Shown in pieces: positions 18,883 to 27,499 of a DNA stretch of 64,000 nt. Each line of letters starts with the position of its first letter. Position 1 is the stretch's first letter. Origin of the DNA: Mucilaginibacter endophyticus (GTDB lineage: Bacteria > Bacteroidota > Bacteroidia > Sphingobacteriales > Sphingobacteriaceae). The position numbers were made by a program, and so were the translations under genes. Location: contig NZ_QPCG01000002.1 of the NCBI RefSeq assembly GCF_003351025.1, positions 1,071,288-1,135,287 of the forward strand. The letters are read 5' to 3'. The notes beneath the pieces are model-generated. The model saw only the letters and a list, made by a program, of their open reading frames with translations, did not search any database and had not been told where the DNA came from.

Positions 18883-20022
18883 ATGAAAGCATTTTACGGA
18901 GATTTAAAACTGGGTATTTTAGGCGGCGGACAATTGGGCCGCATGCTGATACAGCAAGCCATAAACTATAATGTGACGGTTAAAATACTCGACCCTGACC
19001 GCGAAGCACCATGCCGTAAACTTTGTGATGAGTTTACCGTAGGCTCACTGGCCGATTATGAAACGGTGTATAACTTTGGCAAAACTGTCGACCTGCTTAC
19101 TATTGAGATAGAGAAGGTTAACGTTGATGCCCTTGAACAACTGGAAAAAGAAGGCGTGTTGGTTTACCCGCAATCGCGCATTATCCGGTTGATACAGGAT
19201 AAAGGTTTGCAGAAACAGTTTTTTAAAGAAAACGATATCCCTACTGCCAATTTCCAGATCATTTCGTCTCCTCAGCAACTTCAGCAAAGTTTAATTCCTT
19301 TCCCATACATTCAGAAATTACGTAAAGACGGCTATGATGGCAAAGGCGTATATAAAGTAATTGACGAAAGTTACCTTGCAGGTGCCTTTAAAGAGCCAAG
19401 CCTTATTGAGCAATGGATTGATTTTGAAAAGGAGATAGCCGTAATTGTTGCCCGCAATGAAAACGGAGAGATCAGTACCTTCCCGATGGTTGAAATGGAA
19501 TTTAATCCTAAAGCCAACCTGGTTGAGTTTTTGATCGCCCCTTCTACCCTGCCATTCGCCATACAGCAAAAAGCCGAACAAATAGCCAAAAAGATTGCCG
19601 ACAGCCTTAAAATTGTAGGTTTATTAGCCGTAGAAATGTTTTTAGATAAACATGGCCGCATCCTGGTTAATGAACTGGCGCCACGCCCACACAACAGCGG
19701 TCACCAAACTATTGAAGGTAATGTTGTATCGCAATTTGAGCAGCATTTAAGGGCGATATTTAACCAACCATTGGGTGATACAGCTTGCCTTAACAACGCC
19801 ATTATGGTTAACGTTTTAGGTGAAGCCGGATACGAAGGGCCTGCGATTTACCAGGGCATCGAAAAAATATTAAAAGTACCTGGAGTGTATATCCATCTTT
19901 ATGGCAAAGCCTTAACTAAACCATTCAGGAAGATGGGGCATGTTACTATAGTAGATGCCGATAGAGAAAAAGCTATAGAAAAAGCACGGTTTGTGCAGAA
20001 GACACTAAAAGTAATTAGTTAA
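18883..20022 (+). CDS. purK: 5-(carboxyamino)imidazole ribonucleotide synthase
   Basis: 379 residues of the ATP-grasp superfamily, converting AIR, ATP and bicarbonate to N5-CAIR in purine synthesis. The N-terminal LGILGGGQLGRMLIQQA, the central KLRKDGYDGKGVYKV and the NELAPRPHNSGHQTIEG block are diagnostic. ATG 18883 is chosen over an in-frame TTG at 18868. The partner purE follows, separated by a palindromic element. Confidence 0.97.
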   Translation: MKAFYGDLKLGILGGGQLGRMLIQQAINYNVTVKILDPDREAPCRKLCDEFTVGSLADYETVYNFGKTVDLLTIEIEKVNVDALEQLEKEGVLVYPQSRIIRLIQDKGLQKQFFKENDIPTANFQIISSPQQLQQSLIPFPYIQKLRKDGYDGKGVYKVIDESYLAGAFKEPSLIEQWIDFEKEIAVIVARNENGEISTFPMVEMEFNPKANLVEFLIAPSTLPFAIQQKAEQIAKKIADSLKIVGLLAVEMFLDKHGRILVNELAPRPHNSGHQTIEGNVVSQFEQHLRAIFNQPLGDTACLNNAIMVNVLGEAGYEGPAIYQGIEKILKVPGVYIHLYGKALTKPFRKMGHVTIVDADREKAIEKARFVQKTLKVIS

Positions 20023-20033
20023 TAAATCACCGC

Positions 20034-20117
20034 GCGTCATTGCGAGGAACGAAGCAATCCCAAACTATACAGGGCGAACCTGCTAATCGGGGATTGCTTC
20101 GTTCCTCGCAATGACGC
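20034..20117. repeat. Palindromic intergenic element, copy 3 (type B, perfect 28-bp arms)
   Basis: Arms 20034-20061 and 20090-20117 are perfectly complementary over 28 bp, with a 28-base core. This is the most intact copy and the only one between co-directional genes (purK and purE). In RNA it would form a very stable hairpin between the two coding regions. Confidence 0.9.
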
Positions 20118-20132
20118 TTATAAAATACAACC

Positions 20133-20633
20133 ATGAGTACCACTACAAAAGTCGCCATTATAATGGGCAGCAAATCAGACCTGAGCGTAATGCAGGATGC
20201 TGCTGATGTTTTAGCCGAATTAGGCGTTGATTATGAAATAACCGTTGTTTCGGCCCACCGCACACCCGACAGAATGTTTAGCTATGCACGTGCCGCTGCT
20301 GATCGCGGTATAAAAGTAATTATAGCCGGTGCCGGTGGCGCAGCGCACTTGCCAGGCATGGTTGCTTCATTAACTCACCTGCCGGTAATTGGCGTACCAG
20401 TAAAATCAAGCAACTCTATCGACGGCTGGGATTCTATCCTGTCCATATTGCAGATGCCAAACGGTATCCCGGTAGCTACAGTAGCATTAAACGCGGCTAA
20501 AAACGCCGGGATCCTTGCAGCGCAGATCCTATCGACAGCAGATGAATACCTGGTAAAAAACCTTATCGACTTTAAAGAAAATCTTAAAAAGAAAGTTGAA
20601 GAGTCGGCAAAGGAAATGGAAGACGGGGATTAG
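20133..20633 (+). CDS. purE: 5-(carboxyamino)imidazole ribonucleotide mutase
   Basis: 166 residues, the usual length of class I PurE, which converts N5-CAIR to CAIR. The [35 protein letters not shown] and [15 protein letters not shown] blocks form the active site. It is paired with purK upstream. The gene ends next to a nested inverted repeat with a strong terminator. Confidence 0.97.
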   Translation: MSTTTKVAIIMGSKSDLSVMQDAADVLAELGVDYEITVVSAHRTPDRMFSYARAAADRGIKVIIAGAGGAAHLPGMVASLTHLPVIGVPVKSSNSIDGWDSILSILQMPNGIPVATVALNAAKNAGILAAQILSTADEYLVKNLIDFKENLKKKVEESAKEMEDGD

Positions 20634-20636
20634 TGA

Positions 20637-20763
20637 GTAGCAGTTTTTAGTAGCAGTGGCAGTTCCAGTAATAATTTGACTAAAAAAGTAAAGGGCAGGT
20701 TTTATAAACATGCCCTTTACTTTTTTACTTCCACTGAAAACTGCTACTGCTACTAAAAACTGC
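20637..20763. repeat. Nested long inverted repeat around a terminator
   Basis: Outer arms 20640-20662 and 20741-20763 (GCAGTTTTTAGTAGCAGT and its complement) match at 22 of 23 bases. They enclose a second perfect hairpin at 20682-20726. The arms themselves consist of the reiterated word AGTAGCAGT, and further diverged copies flank them. Confidence 0.8.
20682..20726. terminator. Bidirectional terminator between purE and yqgE
   Basis: Perfect 16-bp stem (AAAAAAGTAAAGGGCA / TGCCCTTTACTTTTTT) with a 13-base loop and T-runs on both strands, between convergent genes. Confidence 0.92.
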
Positions 20764-20784
20764 AACTGCCGCTAAAGCCTGCCA

Positions 20785-21348
20785 CTAATTCAAAGCCGGA
20801 TTTTCAGGGAAATTAGCTATATGGGCATAACGCTGGCCGAGGCTGATCACTACCTGTCGCCACAGGTTTTGCTCATCAAGGGTGAACAGCGTTTCTACGT
20901 CAAATTTATTGGTCACAATCCAACTGTCTTCTTTTATTTCTTCGTCAAGCTGTTGAGGAGTCCAGCCAGAATAGCCTGCAAAAAACTTAATTTCATCTGT
21001 TCCTAACTGATAATTGGATACCAGCTCTTTCACCTGGTCAAAATCACCACCCCAGTAAAGGCCATCGGCAATTTCAATTCCGCCTTCTATTTTATCGGGA
21101 GCGCAGTGGATAAAATGCAGTGTATTTTTTGCAACCGGGCCACCTTCGTAAACGGGCATTTCGGAGTATGAAACATCCGGCAGTACATCGCCTAATAAAT
21201 ATTCACTTTGATGGTTAAGGATAAAGCCCATAGCACCATCTGCAGAGTATTCTGTCAAAATTATTACTGCTCTTCTAAAATTCGGATCCATCATAAAGGG
21301 CTCCGAAATGAGTAAATGGCCTGCCGCGGCCGCTATAGGACTAAGCAT
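20785..21348 (-). CDS. YqgE/AlgH family (UPF0301) protein
   Basis: 187 residues. The opening AAAGHLLISEPFMMDPNFRRAVIIL and the GPVAKNTLHFIH and FAGYSGWTPQQLDEEIKEDSW blocks are characteristic of UPF0301. The molecular role is not established; a regulatory role was proposed for AlgH. It diverges from pdxH across a 108-base gap. Confidence 0.93.
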   Translation of the reverse strand: MLSPIAAAAGHLLISEPFMMDPNFRRAVIILTEYSADGAMGFILNHQSEYLLGDVLPDVSYSEMPVYEGGPVAKNTLHFIHCAPDKIEGGIEIADGLYWGGDFDQVKELVSNYQLGTDEIKFFAGYSGWTPQQLDEEIKEDSWIVTNKFDVETLFTLDEQNLWRQVVISLGQRYAHIANFPENPALN

Positions 21349-21441
21349 AAAGTTTAGCGTTTAAATACATAACAAGCATAGCAAAAATATGTTCAATTAT
21401 GAATAATGATTTACATCATTATATACGGTTTAATTAATTTG

Positions 21442-21449
21442 TAAGTTTG
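21442..21449 (+). promoter_or_regulatory. Candidate -7 box of pdxH
   Basis: TAAGTTTG fits the Bacteroidota -7 consensus TAnnTTTG. It ends 7 bases before the pdxH ATG, implying a very short or absent leader. No clear -33 TTTG is present. Confidence 0.45.
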
Positions 21450-21456
21450 CATTAAA

Positions 21457-22104
21457 ATGAATCAGCAGGAAATACAAAATTTAAGGCAGGATTATAGTGC
21501 CTCTACACTGTCAGAAAACAGTACCAAGGGCGATCCTATTAAACAGTTTGAACAATGGTTTAACGAAGCGTTGGAGGCAAAATTGCATGAGCCCAACGCC
21601 ATGACGCTTTCAACCGCTACTGTAAATGGTAAGCCTTCGGCCCGTATTGTGCTTTTAAAAGGCTTTAATACAGGTGGTTTCATATTCTTTACCAATTACT
21701 TAAGCCGCAAAGGCAAAGAGATAGCCAAGAACCCGCAAGGCGCTTTAACATTTTTTTGGGGAGGGTTGGAAAGGCAGGTACGTATTGAAGGTACTATCGA
21801 AAAAGTAAGCAAGGAAGATTCTGAAAAGTATTTCCATTCGCGCCCTAAAGGTAGCCAGGTTGGTGCGGTAGTATCCCCACAAAGCCAGGAAATTGAAAGC
21901 CGTGATGCATTGGAGCAAAAATGGAGCGAACTGGAAGCTGAATATGCCGACAAGGAGGTGCCTAAACCATCGTACTGGGGGGGGTATATCTTGAAGCCTC
22001 AATTGATTGAGTTTTGGCAAGGCCGCCCAAGCCGCATGCACGACCGTATCCTGTATAAAAAAACTGATAAAAAAACCTGGAAAAAAGTACGCCTTGCACC
22101 ATGA
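21457..22104 (+). CDS. pdxH: Pyridoxamine/pyridoxine 5'-phosphate oxidase
   Basis: 215 residues, normal length; the FMN enzyme makes pyridoxal 5'-phosphate. Diagnostic blocks include PNAMTLSTATVNGKPSARIV, the FMN-binding FFTNYLSRKGKEI and the C-terminal EFWQGRPSRMHDRILY. Its TGA stop overlaps the nuoC ATG (ATGA), so the two are translationally coupled. Confidence 0.97.
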   Translation: MNQQEIQNLRQDYSASTLSENSTKGDPIKQFEQWFNEALEAKLHEPNAMTLSTATVNGKPSARIVLLKGFNTGGFIFFTNYLSRKGKEIAKNPQGALTFFWGGLERQVRIEGTIEKVSKEDSEKYFHSRPKGSQVGAVVSPQSQEIESRDALEQKWSELEAEYADKEVPKPSYWGGYILKPQLIEFWQGRPSRMHDRILYKKTDKKTWKKVRLAP

Positions 22105-22598
22105 GTTTTGATGATATTAAACAACTGCTCACCGAAAAATTCGGTGATACCGTAATTACTGGCGAAGAAACAACCGGTTTACAACCGGCATTACTCATCA
22201 ACCCGGATGATATTACTGCCGTATGCCTGGAATTACGCAATAACTCCAAAACTTATTTCGATTTTCTGTCGAGCCTGAGTGGCGTACACTATAATGATGA
22301 AACTAACCGCTATGGCGTGGTTTATCATTTGGCATCTATACCGTATAAAACACAGCTAACCCTAAAAATCAGCAAACCTCACCCTAAAGAGAGTTCTGAG
22401 TTGCCCGAGTTTAAAAGCATTACATCGGTTTATCGTACGGCCGACTGGCACGAACGTGAGGCTTATGACCTTTTAGGAATATATTTTGAAGGCCATCCTG
22501 ATCTTCGCCGCATTTTGCTGCCAGATGATTGGGAGGGTTTCCCTTTGCGGAAAGACTATCAAAACGCCGAGTTTTATAAAGGCATCAGGATAGATTAG
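22101..22598 (+). CDS. nuoC: NADH-quinone oxidoreductase subunit C
   Basis: 165 residues. The signature RTADWHEREAYDLLGIYFEG followed by HPDLRRILLPDDWEGFPLRK identifies the 30-kDa complex I subunit of the peripheral arm. It overlaps pdxH by 4 bases. Unlike common nuo operons, nuoD does not follow directly; a JmjC-type gene lies between. Confidence 0.97.
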   Translation: MSFDDIKQLLTEKFGDTVITGEETTGLQPALLINPDDITAVCLELRNNSKTYFDFLSSLSGVHYNDETNRYGVVYHLASIPYKTQLTLKISKPHPKESSELPEFKSITSVYRTADWHEREAYDLLGIYFEGHPDLRRILLPDDWEGFPLRKDYQNAEFYKGIRID

Positions 22599-22613
22599 CT
22601 TCGCAAGCTAATC
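22593..22613 (+). other. Hairpin across the nuoC stop codon
   Basis: GATTAGCTT CGC AAGCTAATC is a perfect 9-bp stem with a 3-base loop that contains the TAG stop (22596-22598). No T-run follows. It could slow ribosomes, protect the 3' end or lower read-through into the next gene. Confidence 0.55.
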
Positions 22614-22742
22614 GTAGTTAACATGATGAATATTTTGTGAATATTAAAATTTCAGGCTTAACTATTTAAGCCCTTTCCCGTATAATATCCGTAGTTTAAA
22701 TAAATCTTTTTTGTAAGATTGTATAACCCTATTTACTAAACC

Positions 22743-23591
22743 ATGGATATTATAAGGAGAGATAACATCACCTACGAGGAATTTATTGAGGAACACTACA
22801 AACCCGGCATTCCGCTGGTTTTTACCAAGGCTGCTAAAGTTTGGAAAGCGAATGGCCTCTTTACCCCCGATTGGTTTCGTGAAAATTATCCCGACCGTAA
22901 AACCGATGTTCGTGGTACCACTTATACCATGAAACAGATAATGGATATGGTGGAGGCCAGTACCGAAGATAAACCGGCCCCCTATCCTATGATCTTTGAT
23001 ATCCCGTCAACCATTCCGGAATTGATGCCGCTTCTTGATCCGCTTGACTTAAATTATGCCTCACCTAATTGGCTGCGAAATAAAATGTTTAATATCGGTA
23101 AATGGGGCGGCGCTATTGAAATGTTTGTTGGCGGCCCTGGTGGCAGGTTCCCTTATATGCATATTGACTACTATCACCTTAATGCCTGGATTACCCAGCT
23201 TTATGGCGAGAAACGTTTTACTGTATTCCCACGCGGCCAGGAAGAAATGCTTTATCCGCGACCAGATGATCCATGGCGTTCAGAACTGAATATTTTTGAA
23301 CCGGACTATGAAAAATATCCAAAGTTTAAAGATGCTACTCCTATCCATTTTGTTGTTGGCCCGGGCGAAACATTGTTTATTCCTTTTGGCACCTGGCACT
23401 CAGCATATTCATTAACACCAACTATATCGGTTGCTTTTGATACGCTAAACAATAAAAACCATAAAGAATTTATGAAGGACGTTTGGACCTTCAAAAGCCG
23501 TGACAGCAAGGCAAAAGCCGTTGCTATGTATAGCTATGCGTGGCTGGCAACTCAAATAAGCAAAATGACCGACAAATCGTCTGTTAAATAA
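22743..23591 (+). CDS. Cupin-like JmjC-type (cupin_8) Fe(II)/2-oxoglutarate oxygenase
   Basis: 282 residues. The facial triad of the JmjC/FIH fold is visible: H140 and D142 in YMHIDYYHLNAW, and H219 in IPFGTWHSAYS, with K157 (GEKRFTVFPR) placed to bind 2-oxoglutarate. The N-terminal ITYEEFIEEHYKPGIPLVFTKA is typical of cupin_8 proteins. The family hydroxylates protein side chains or small molecules. It lies between nuoC and nuoD on the same strand, which suggests but does not prove a complex I or ribosomal target. Gaps of 144 and 127 bases on either side leave room for separate promoters. Confidence 0.85.
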   Translation: MDIIRRDNITYEEFIEEHYKPGIPLVFTKAAKVWKANGLFTPDWFRENYPDRKTDVRGTTYTMKQIMDMVEASTEDKPAPYPMIFDIPSTIPELMPLLDPLDLNYASPNWLRNKMFNIGKWGGAIEMFVGGPGGRFPYMHIDYYHLNAWITQLYGEKRFTVFPRGQEEMLYPRPDDPWRSELNIFEPDYEKYPKFKDATPIHFVVGPGETLFIPFGTWHSAYSLTPTISVAFDTLNNKNHKEFMKDVWTFKSRDSKAKAVAMYSYAWLATQISKMTDKSSVK

Positions 23592-23718
23592 CAGGCCATC
23601 GATTTTACTTCATTTTTACCGGAAATTAGCCCGATAAATGAAAAAAAAAACTGATTTTTGGTATCCGGCCGTGCATCTCATGCAATATGGCCGGATACTA
23701 ATTTAACAGGATATAAAA

Positions 23719-24921
23719 TTGGTCATCACAAACCCGAAATACGAAGAAGCCCTCCTCAGGTATAATAAAAAAATAGCCGACGCCAGCGTTGAGGATATGA
23801 TCCTGAATGTGGGCCCGCAACACCCCTCAACCCACGGTGTTTTGCGCCTGGAATTGATTACCGATGGTGAGATCGTAAAAGAAGTTATTCCACATATAGG
23901 TTACCTTCACCGCTGCTTTGAAAAGCACGCCGAATCGCTAACCTATCAGCAAACCATCCCTTTTACCGACAGGTTGGATTACCTGGCTTCCATGAACAAC
24001 AGCCATGCCTTTGTGATGGGTGTTGAACGTATGATGGGCATTGATAAAGATATCCCTAAACGTGTTGAATACATCCGCGTACTGGTTTGCGAACTTAACC
24101 GTATTGCTTCGCACCTGATAGCTATAGGCACTTACGGTATCGACATTGGCGCCTTTACCCCTTTCCTCTGGTGTTTCAGGGATAGGGAGCATATTATGGG
24201 GATGCTGGAATGGGCGTCGGGCTCGCGCATGTTATATAATTACATTTGGGTTGGCGGCTTGTTTTATGATTTACCGGTAGGTTTTGAAGAACGATGCCGC
24301 GAATTTGTGGAATACTTTAAGCCCAAAATGGTTGAGCTTAACCAACTGCTTACAGATAACCAGGTATTTATATCACGTACGGCCAATGTGGGCGTTTTAC
24401 CACTTGATGTGGCAATCAACTATGGCTGCTCTGGCCCAATGCTACGCGCATCCGGCTTAAAATGGGACTTACGCCGTATAGATAATTACTCAGCATATCC
24501 GGAAATTGATTTTGAGATCCCGATTGGACAAGGTCTGATGGGTAAAGTTGGAGATTGCTGGGACAGATATAAAGTACGTGTAGATGAAATTGAACAATCA
24601 TTAAGAATAGTTGAGCAATGCCTTGACCGTTTGCAAAAAGAATTGAAGCGTACTCCTGATTTTGATCCGCGTGCTAAAATGCCGCGTAAAACCATTCCCA
24701 AAGCACAGGATTATTATGTACGCTGTGAAGGTGCCAAAGGTGAGCTTGGCTTCTATTTTATGACAGACGGTAAATCGGAGATCCCTACCCGTGTAAAATC
24801 CCGCGGGCCAAGCTTCAATAACCTTTCTGTGCTACCTGAACTATCCAAAGGCGTACTTATCGCCGATCTGATAGCCATTGTAGGCTCTATCGACTTTGTT
24901 TTGGGCGAAGTGGATAGGTAG
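23719..24921 (+). CDS. nuoD: NADH-quinone oxidoreductase subunit D
   Basis: 400 residues, the 49-kDa quinone-site subunit. [17 protein letters not shown] and [15 protein letters not shown] are hallmark blocks, and the C-terminus GEVDR is the family's usual end. The start must lie after the in-frame stop at 23704. The only plausible start is TTG 23719, with an AGG about 8 bases before it. It is the last gene before the palindromic element at 24936. Confidence 0.96.
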   Translation: MVITNPKYEEALLRYNKKIADASVEDMILNVGPQHPSTHGVLRLELITDGEIVKEVIPHIGYLHRCFEKHAESLTYQQTIPFTDRLDYLASMNNSHAFVMGVERMMGIDKDIPKRVEYIRVLVCELNRIASHLIAIGTYGIDIGAFTPFLWCFRDREHIMGMLEWASGSRMLYNYIWVGGLFYDLPVGFEERCREFVEYFKPKMVELNQLLTDNQVFISRTANVGVLPLDVAINYGCSGPMLRASGLKWDLRRIDNYSAYPEIDFEIPIGQGLMGKVGDCWDRYKVRVDEIEQSLRIVEQCLDRLQKELKRTPDFDPRAKMPRKTIPKAQDYYVRCEGAKGELGFYFMTDGKSEIPTRVKSRGPSFNNLSVLPELSKGVLIADLIAIVGSIDFVLGEVDR

Positions 24922-24935
24922 CATAAACTAATAAA

Positions 24936-25022
24936 TATGTCATTGTGAAGCGTAACAACCGCACGGAAGAGCGGCCTTGTATAGCATGCGATTGCTTCGT
25001 CGTTCCTCCTCGCAATGACATA
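24936..25022. repeat. Palindromic intergenic element, copy 4 (type A, left arm decayed)
   Basis: 87 bp between convergent genes. TATGTCATTG and CAATGACATA are intact at the ends. The left interior has diverged (GTGAAGCGTAACAACC), while the right half is the same as in copies 1 and 5. Confidence 0.82.
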
Positions 25023-25103
25023 AAAATATCACCACAAGAAAAGAGACACCTCACGGCGTCTCTTCGCATTTAATATATTAATTTTTATTGAGTGGGCTAT
25101 CGA

Positions 25104-26195
25104 TTATTGGTTGTATACTTTAACCATGAAAACATAGTTTTTAAGTTTTTTACTCAATTGAGTACTGCTTAAACCGCTTAATTTATTCTTGGTGTTCATA
25201 TTAAGGGTTTTAGACAAAGAATCTGTTGGGATATTCTGTATGGTTTTCAATAGGTAAGTTGACTTTTTAGCAAAATATGCGCCGGCAACCTGAGTTTGTC
25301 TGGCGGTGATCACACCTATCACGTTTCCCTTTTCGTCAAGCAGCGGGCCGCCTGAGTTACCTGGATTTACCGGAACAGAAATTATATACTCGGTACTATC
25401 ATTTGAATAGTTAGCGGCCGAAGCTAAATATCCTGCGCCATAAACCACATGATCTGTAGGGTAACCCAGTGTATAAACATTCTCACCAAGATCACCTTCC
25501 GAGCGTTTCAAATTATATGGTATAGGCCCTAAATTTTTGAATGAAGGATCATTTATTTGTAGTATGGCCAGATCATATTGAGGTTCAGTATAAATAACTT
25601 TAGCATGAAACGACTCGCCTGCCGCATTCTGAACGTAAACAGAATCGGCATTTTTGATCACATGATAATCTGTAGCCAAGTAGCCGTTTGATGTAAGTGC
25701 AAAACCGGTGCCCCTGAAATTTGCGGGTGGCCTAACCGGTTTAGGCTTTTCCGGAGTACGTCCATGACCTATTTGAGTCACGGTCTTCTCCATCTTATCA
25801 ATTTTTTCACTCAATTGCTGATATTTTGACCTGTCATTATTCAACTTACCTGTTAAGATCAGGATAGTTAAAACACCGAAGATAGCAACCGAAGCAGCTA
25901 CAGATATCTTTGAATGATGGTTACGCCACATGCGCACAATCCACACAGGGTGAATTGTTACTTCTTCCTTCAGCGCGTGAACGTCAATCTCACTGTGGAT
26001 AGCGTTTAAACGGCTTTCCAATTCAATACGCTCGCCATACTGCTTCAGTAAGCCGATAAATTGAATGTGCTCGGTAACTTTACTTTCTACAGCCGCGTTA
26101 TTTTTACGGAGCAGTTCAAACTGAACCCGTTCTTCGGCGGTCATGCTCCCGTCGAAGTAGCGCTCGATAAATTCCGTAAGTTGGTTGTCACTCAT
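25104..26195 (-). CDS. Membrane-anchored trypsin-like (HtrA-type) serine protease with anti-sigma-like N-terminus
   Basis: 363 residues. Residues 1-60 (FIERYFDGSMTAEERVQFELL) look like the cytoplasmic N-terminus of Bacteroidota anti-sigma factors. One membrane helix lies at about 97-115, a coiled segment at 122-142, and a trypsin-like domain from about 160 with catalytic H178 (TDYHV), D208 (YDLAIL) and S281 (PGNSGGP). No PDZ domain is seen. The gene is 12 bases downstream of an ECF sigma factor gene. Inference: a sensor that couples envelope proteolysis to sigma activity. Confidence 0.85.
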   Translation of the reverse strand: MSDNQLTEFIERYFDGSMTAEERVQFELLRKNNAAVESKVTEHIQFIGLLKQYGERIELESRLNAIHSEIDVHALKEEVTIHPVWIVRMWRNHHSKISVAASVAIFGVLTILILTGKLNNDRSKYQQLSEKIDKMEKTVTQIGHGRTPEKPKPVRPPANFRGTGFALTSNGYLATDYHVIKNADSVYVQNAAGESFHAKVIYTEPQYDLAILQINDPSFKNLGPIPYNLKRSEGDLGENVYTLGYPTDHVVYGAGYLASAANYSNDSTEYIISVPVNPGNSGGPLLDEKGNVIGVITARQTQVAGAYFAKKSTYLLKTIQNIPTDSLSKTLNMNTKNKLSGLSSTQLSKKLKNYVFMVKVYNQ

Positions 26196-26207
26196 CTCTT
26201 GATCTCC

Positions 26208-26777
26208 TTATTTTTGCTGAAAAAACAATTTCTTCAGCCTTTGCAAGCATTTGTACTTCTGGGTTTTGGCATTATCAGCATTGGTATAGCCAAAACGTTC
26301 GCAGATCTCCTGCATCGATCTGTTTTTAATATAAAAATCCTCCATAATGGTTTTACAGGGTTCGCCCAATTGTTGGAGCGCACTCTCCATTTTACCAAAC
26401 TGGATATCCCTGTCACTATGGCTTTCTATTTCTTCTTCAACGGGTAGGTGCTCTTCAAAATCCCTGATATCGCCACCGTACCGGTTCATCTGGCTTAGCC
26501 TTTTAAGCCAAAGCCGTCTGCAAACCGAATATATGTAGGTTTTAAGCTTGCTGTTAAGCTCAAAATCCCCGCCTTTAATCTTATTGTAAAGAACTATAAT
26601 GGCTTCCTGGTAAATATCCTTGGCATCGTCCTCATCGCCGTTGTTATTGATGATCAACTGTAATATCATCGGAAAGTAGGTTGTATAGAGCCTTTTCAGC
26701 ACTACTTCCGAGTTATTCAGTATCCCAAGAACTATTTCACTATCTGTTGGAGCCGAAGCTTTTAAGTCTTTATTCAC
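26208..26777 (-). CDS. ECF-type RNA polymerase sigma factor
   Basis: 189 residues. Region 2 covers about 25-95 (DEDDAKDIYQEAIIVLYNKI, YIYSVCRRLWLKRL) and region 4 about 125-185 (RSMQEICERFGYTNADNAKT then QKYKCLQRLKKLF, a helix-turn-helix). Its partner is probably the protease with anti-sigma-like N-terminus, encoded 12 bases downstream. The 333-base upstream gap is shared with the divergent lipoprotein gene. Confidence 0.92.
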   Translation of the reverse strand: MNKDLKASAPTDSEIVLGILNNSEVVLKRLYTTYFPMILQLIINNNGDEDDAKDIYQEAIIVLYNKIKGGDFELNSKLKTYIYSVCRRLWLKRLSQMNRYGGDIRDFEEHLPVEEEIESHSDRDIQFGKMESALQQLGEPCKTIMEDFYIKNRSMQEICERFGYTNADNAKTQKYKCLQRLKKLFFQQK

Positions 26778-27110
26778 TCTTAATACTATTTAGGTCAAAT
26801 TGTAACCCACTATTATCAAAAAAAATCAAACTAAAATAAATTAATAACATTCGCATTACATTTCACTGCCTGTAACGATTATATGTTGCGTTAAAGGTAC
26901 TGTTTAATACCTGCAGACAAACAAGGTAACCCAATGTTGAAAAAACTATGCAAGCAAATCTGCAATAAAAAGTTCGCTTGCAAAACAAGTTATATTTAAA
27001 CTAATAATCCTTAGAATTTACAATTAGTTAATTTTTATGGGTTACCTTTTTCACTAAAGCGTATTAATCTTCAAACGATCACAAAACATTAACATTTTAA
27101 AACTTCAAAA
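26778..27110. promoter_or_regulatory. Divergent regulatory region with a GGTTACC element
   Basis: The region is AT-rich. AGGTAACCCA at 26924-26933 and its inverse TGGGTTACCT at 27038-27047 form a long-range inverted pair. TATGGGTTACCTTTTT at 27036-27051 recurs exactly at 27429-27444, before the second small lipoprotein gene. Both placements are upstream of the lipoprotein ORFs. Function is unknown; an operator or an RNA element are both possible. Confidence 0.55.
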
Positions 27111-27320
27111 ATGAAAAATTCATTCAAATTAGGTTTCGTAGCTTTAGTTCTTGCAGCTTCTTTCTCAGCTTGTAACGGTGACTCTAAAAAAGGTGGCGAA
27201 GATACTACTAAAACTACAGTAGTTGATTCAACTAAAGTTGTTACTGATTCAACTAAAACTGCAACTGATACTACTAAAGTTGCTGCTGATACTACTAAAA
27301 AAGATACCACTAAGAAATAA
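27111..27320 (+). CDS. Small Thr/Lys/Asp-repeat lipoprotein 1
   Basis: 69 residues. The signal sequence (KLGFVALVLAASFSAC) has a relaxed lipobox with the lipidated Cys at about 21. The rest is made of reiterated DSTK/DTTK units ending DTTKKDTTKK. The charged threonine-rich tail is likely disordered. It is a tandem paralogue of the gene at 27500. The function is unknown; a very small abundant envelope lipoprotein is a reasonable guess. Confidence 0.78.
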   Translation: MKNSFKLGFVALVLAASFSACNGDSKKGGEDTTKTTVVDSTKVVTDSTKTATDTTKVAADTTKKDTTKK

Positions 27321-27396
27321 TTATTTCTGATAAAATAGAAAGCAGTTAAATATCATTTTTAATTTTTTTCTATTGATTTTTTAGTTATCCATCAAT

Positions 27397-27446
27397 AAAA
27401 AAGGTGACTTGTAATTTTTTTTAAAAATTATGGGTTACCTTTTTTT
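27397..27446 (+). terminator. Terminator hairpin rich in G-U wobble pairs
   Basis: Arms 27397-27419 and 27424-27446 pair over 23 positions; the four mismatches are all G-U wobbles in RNA, so the hairpin is better in RNA than in DNA. It ends in a U-run, 77 bases after the first lipoprotein stop. Confidence 0.72.
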
Positions 27447-27499
27447 GTTTCTGGTATTAAGGTGTAAACTATTAAATCACTTATTAAAAAATTTAAAAA

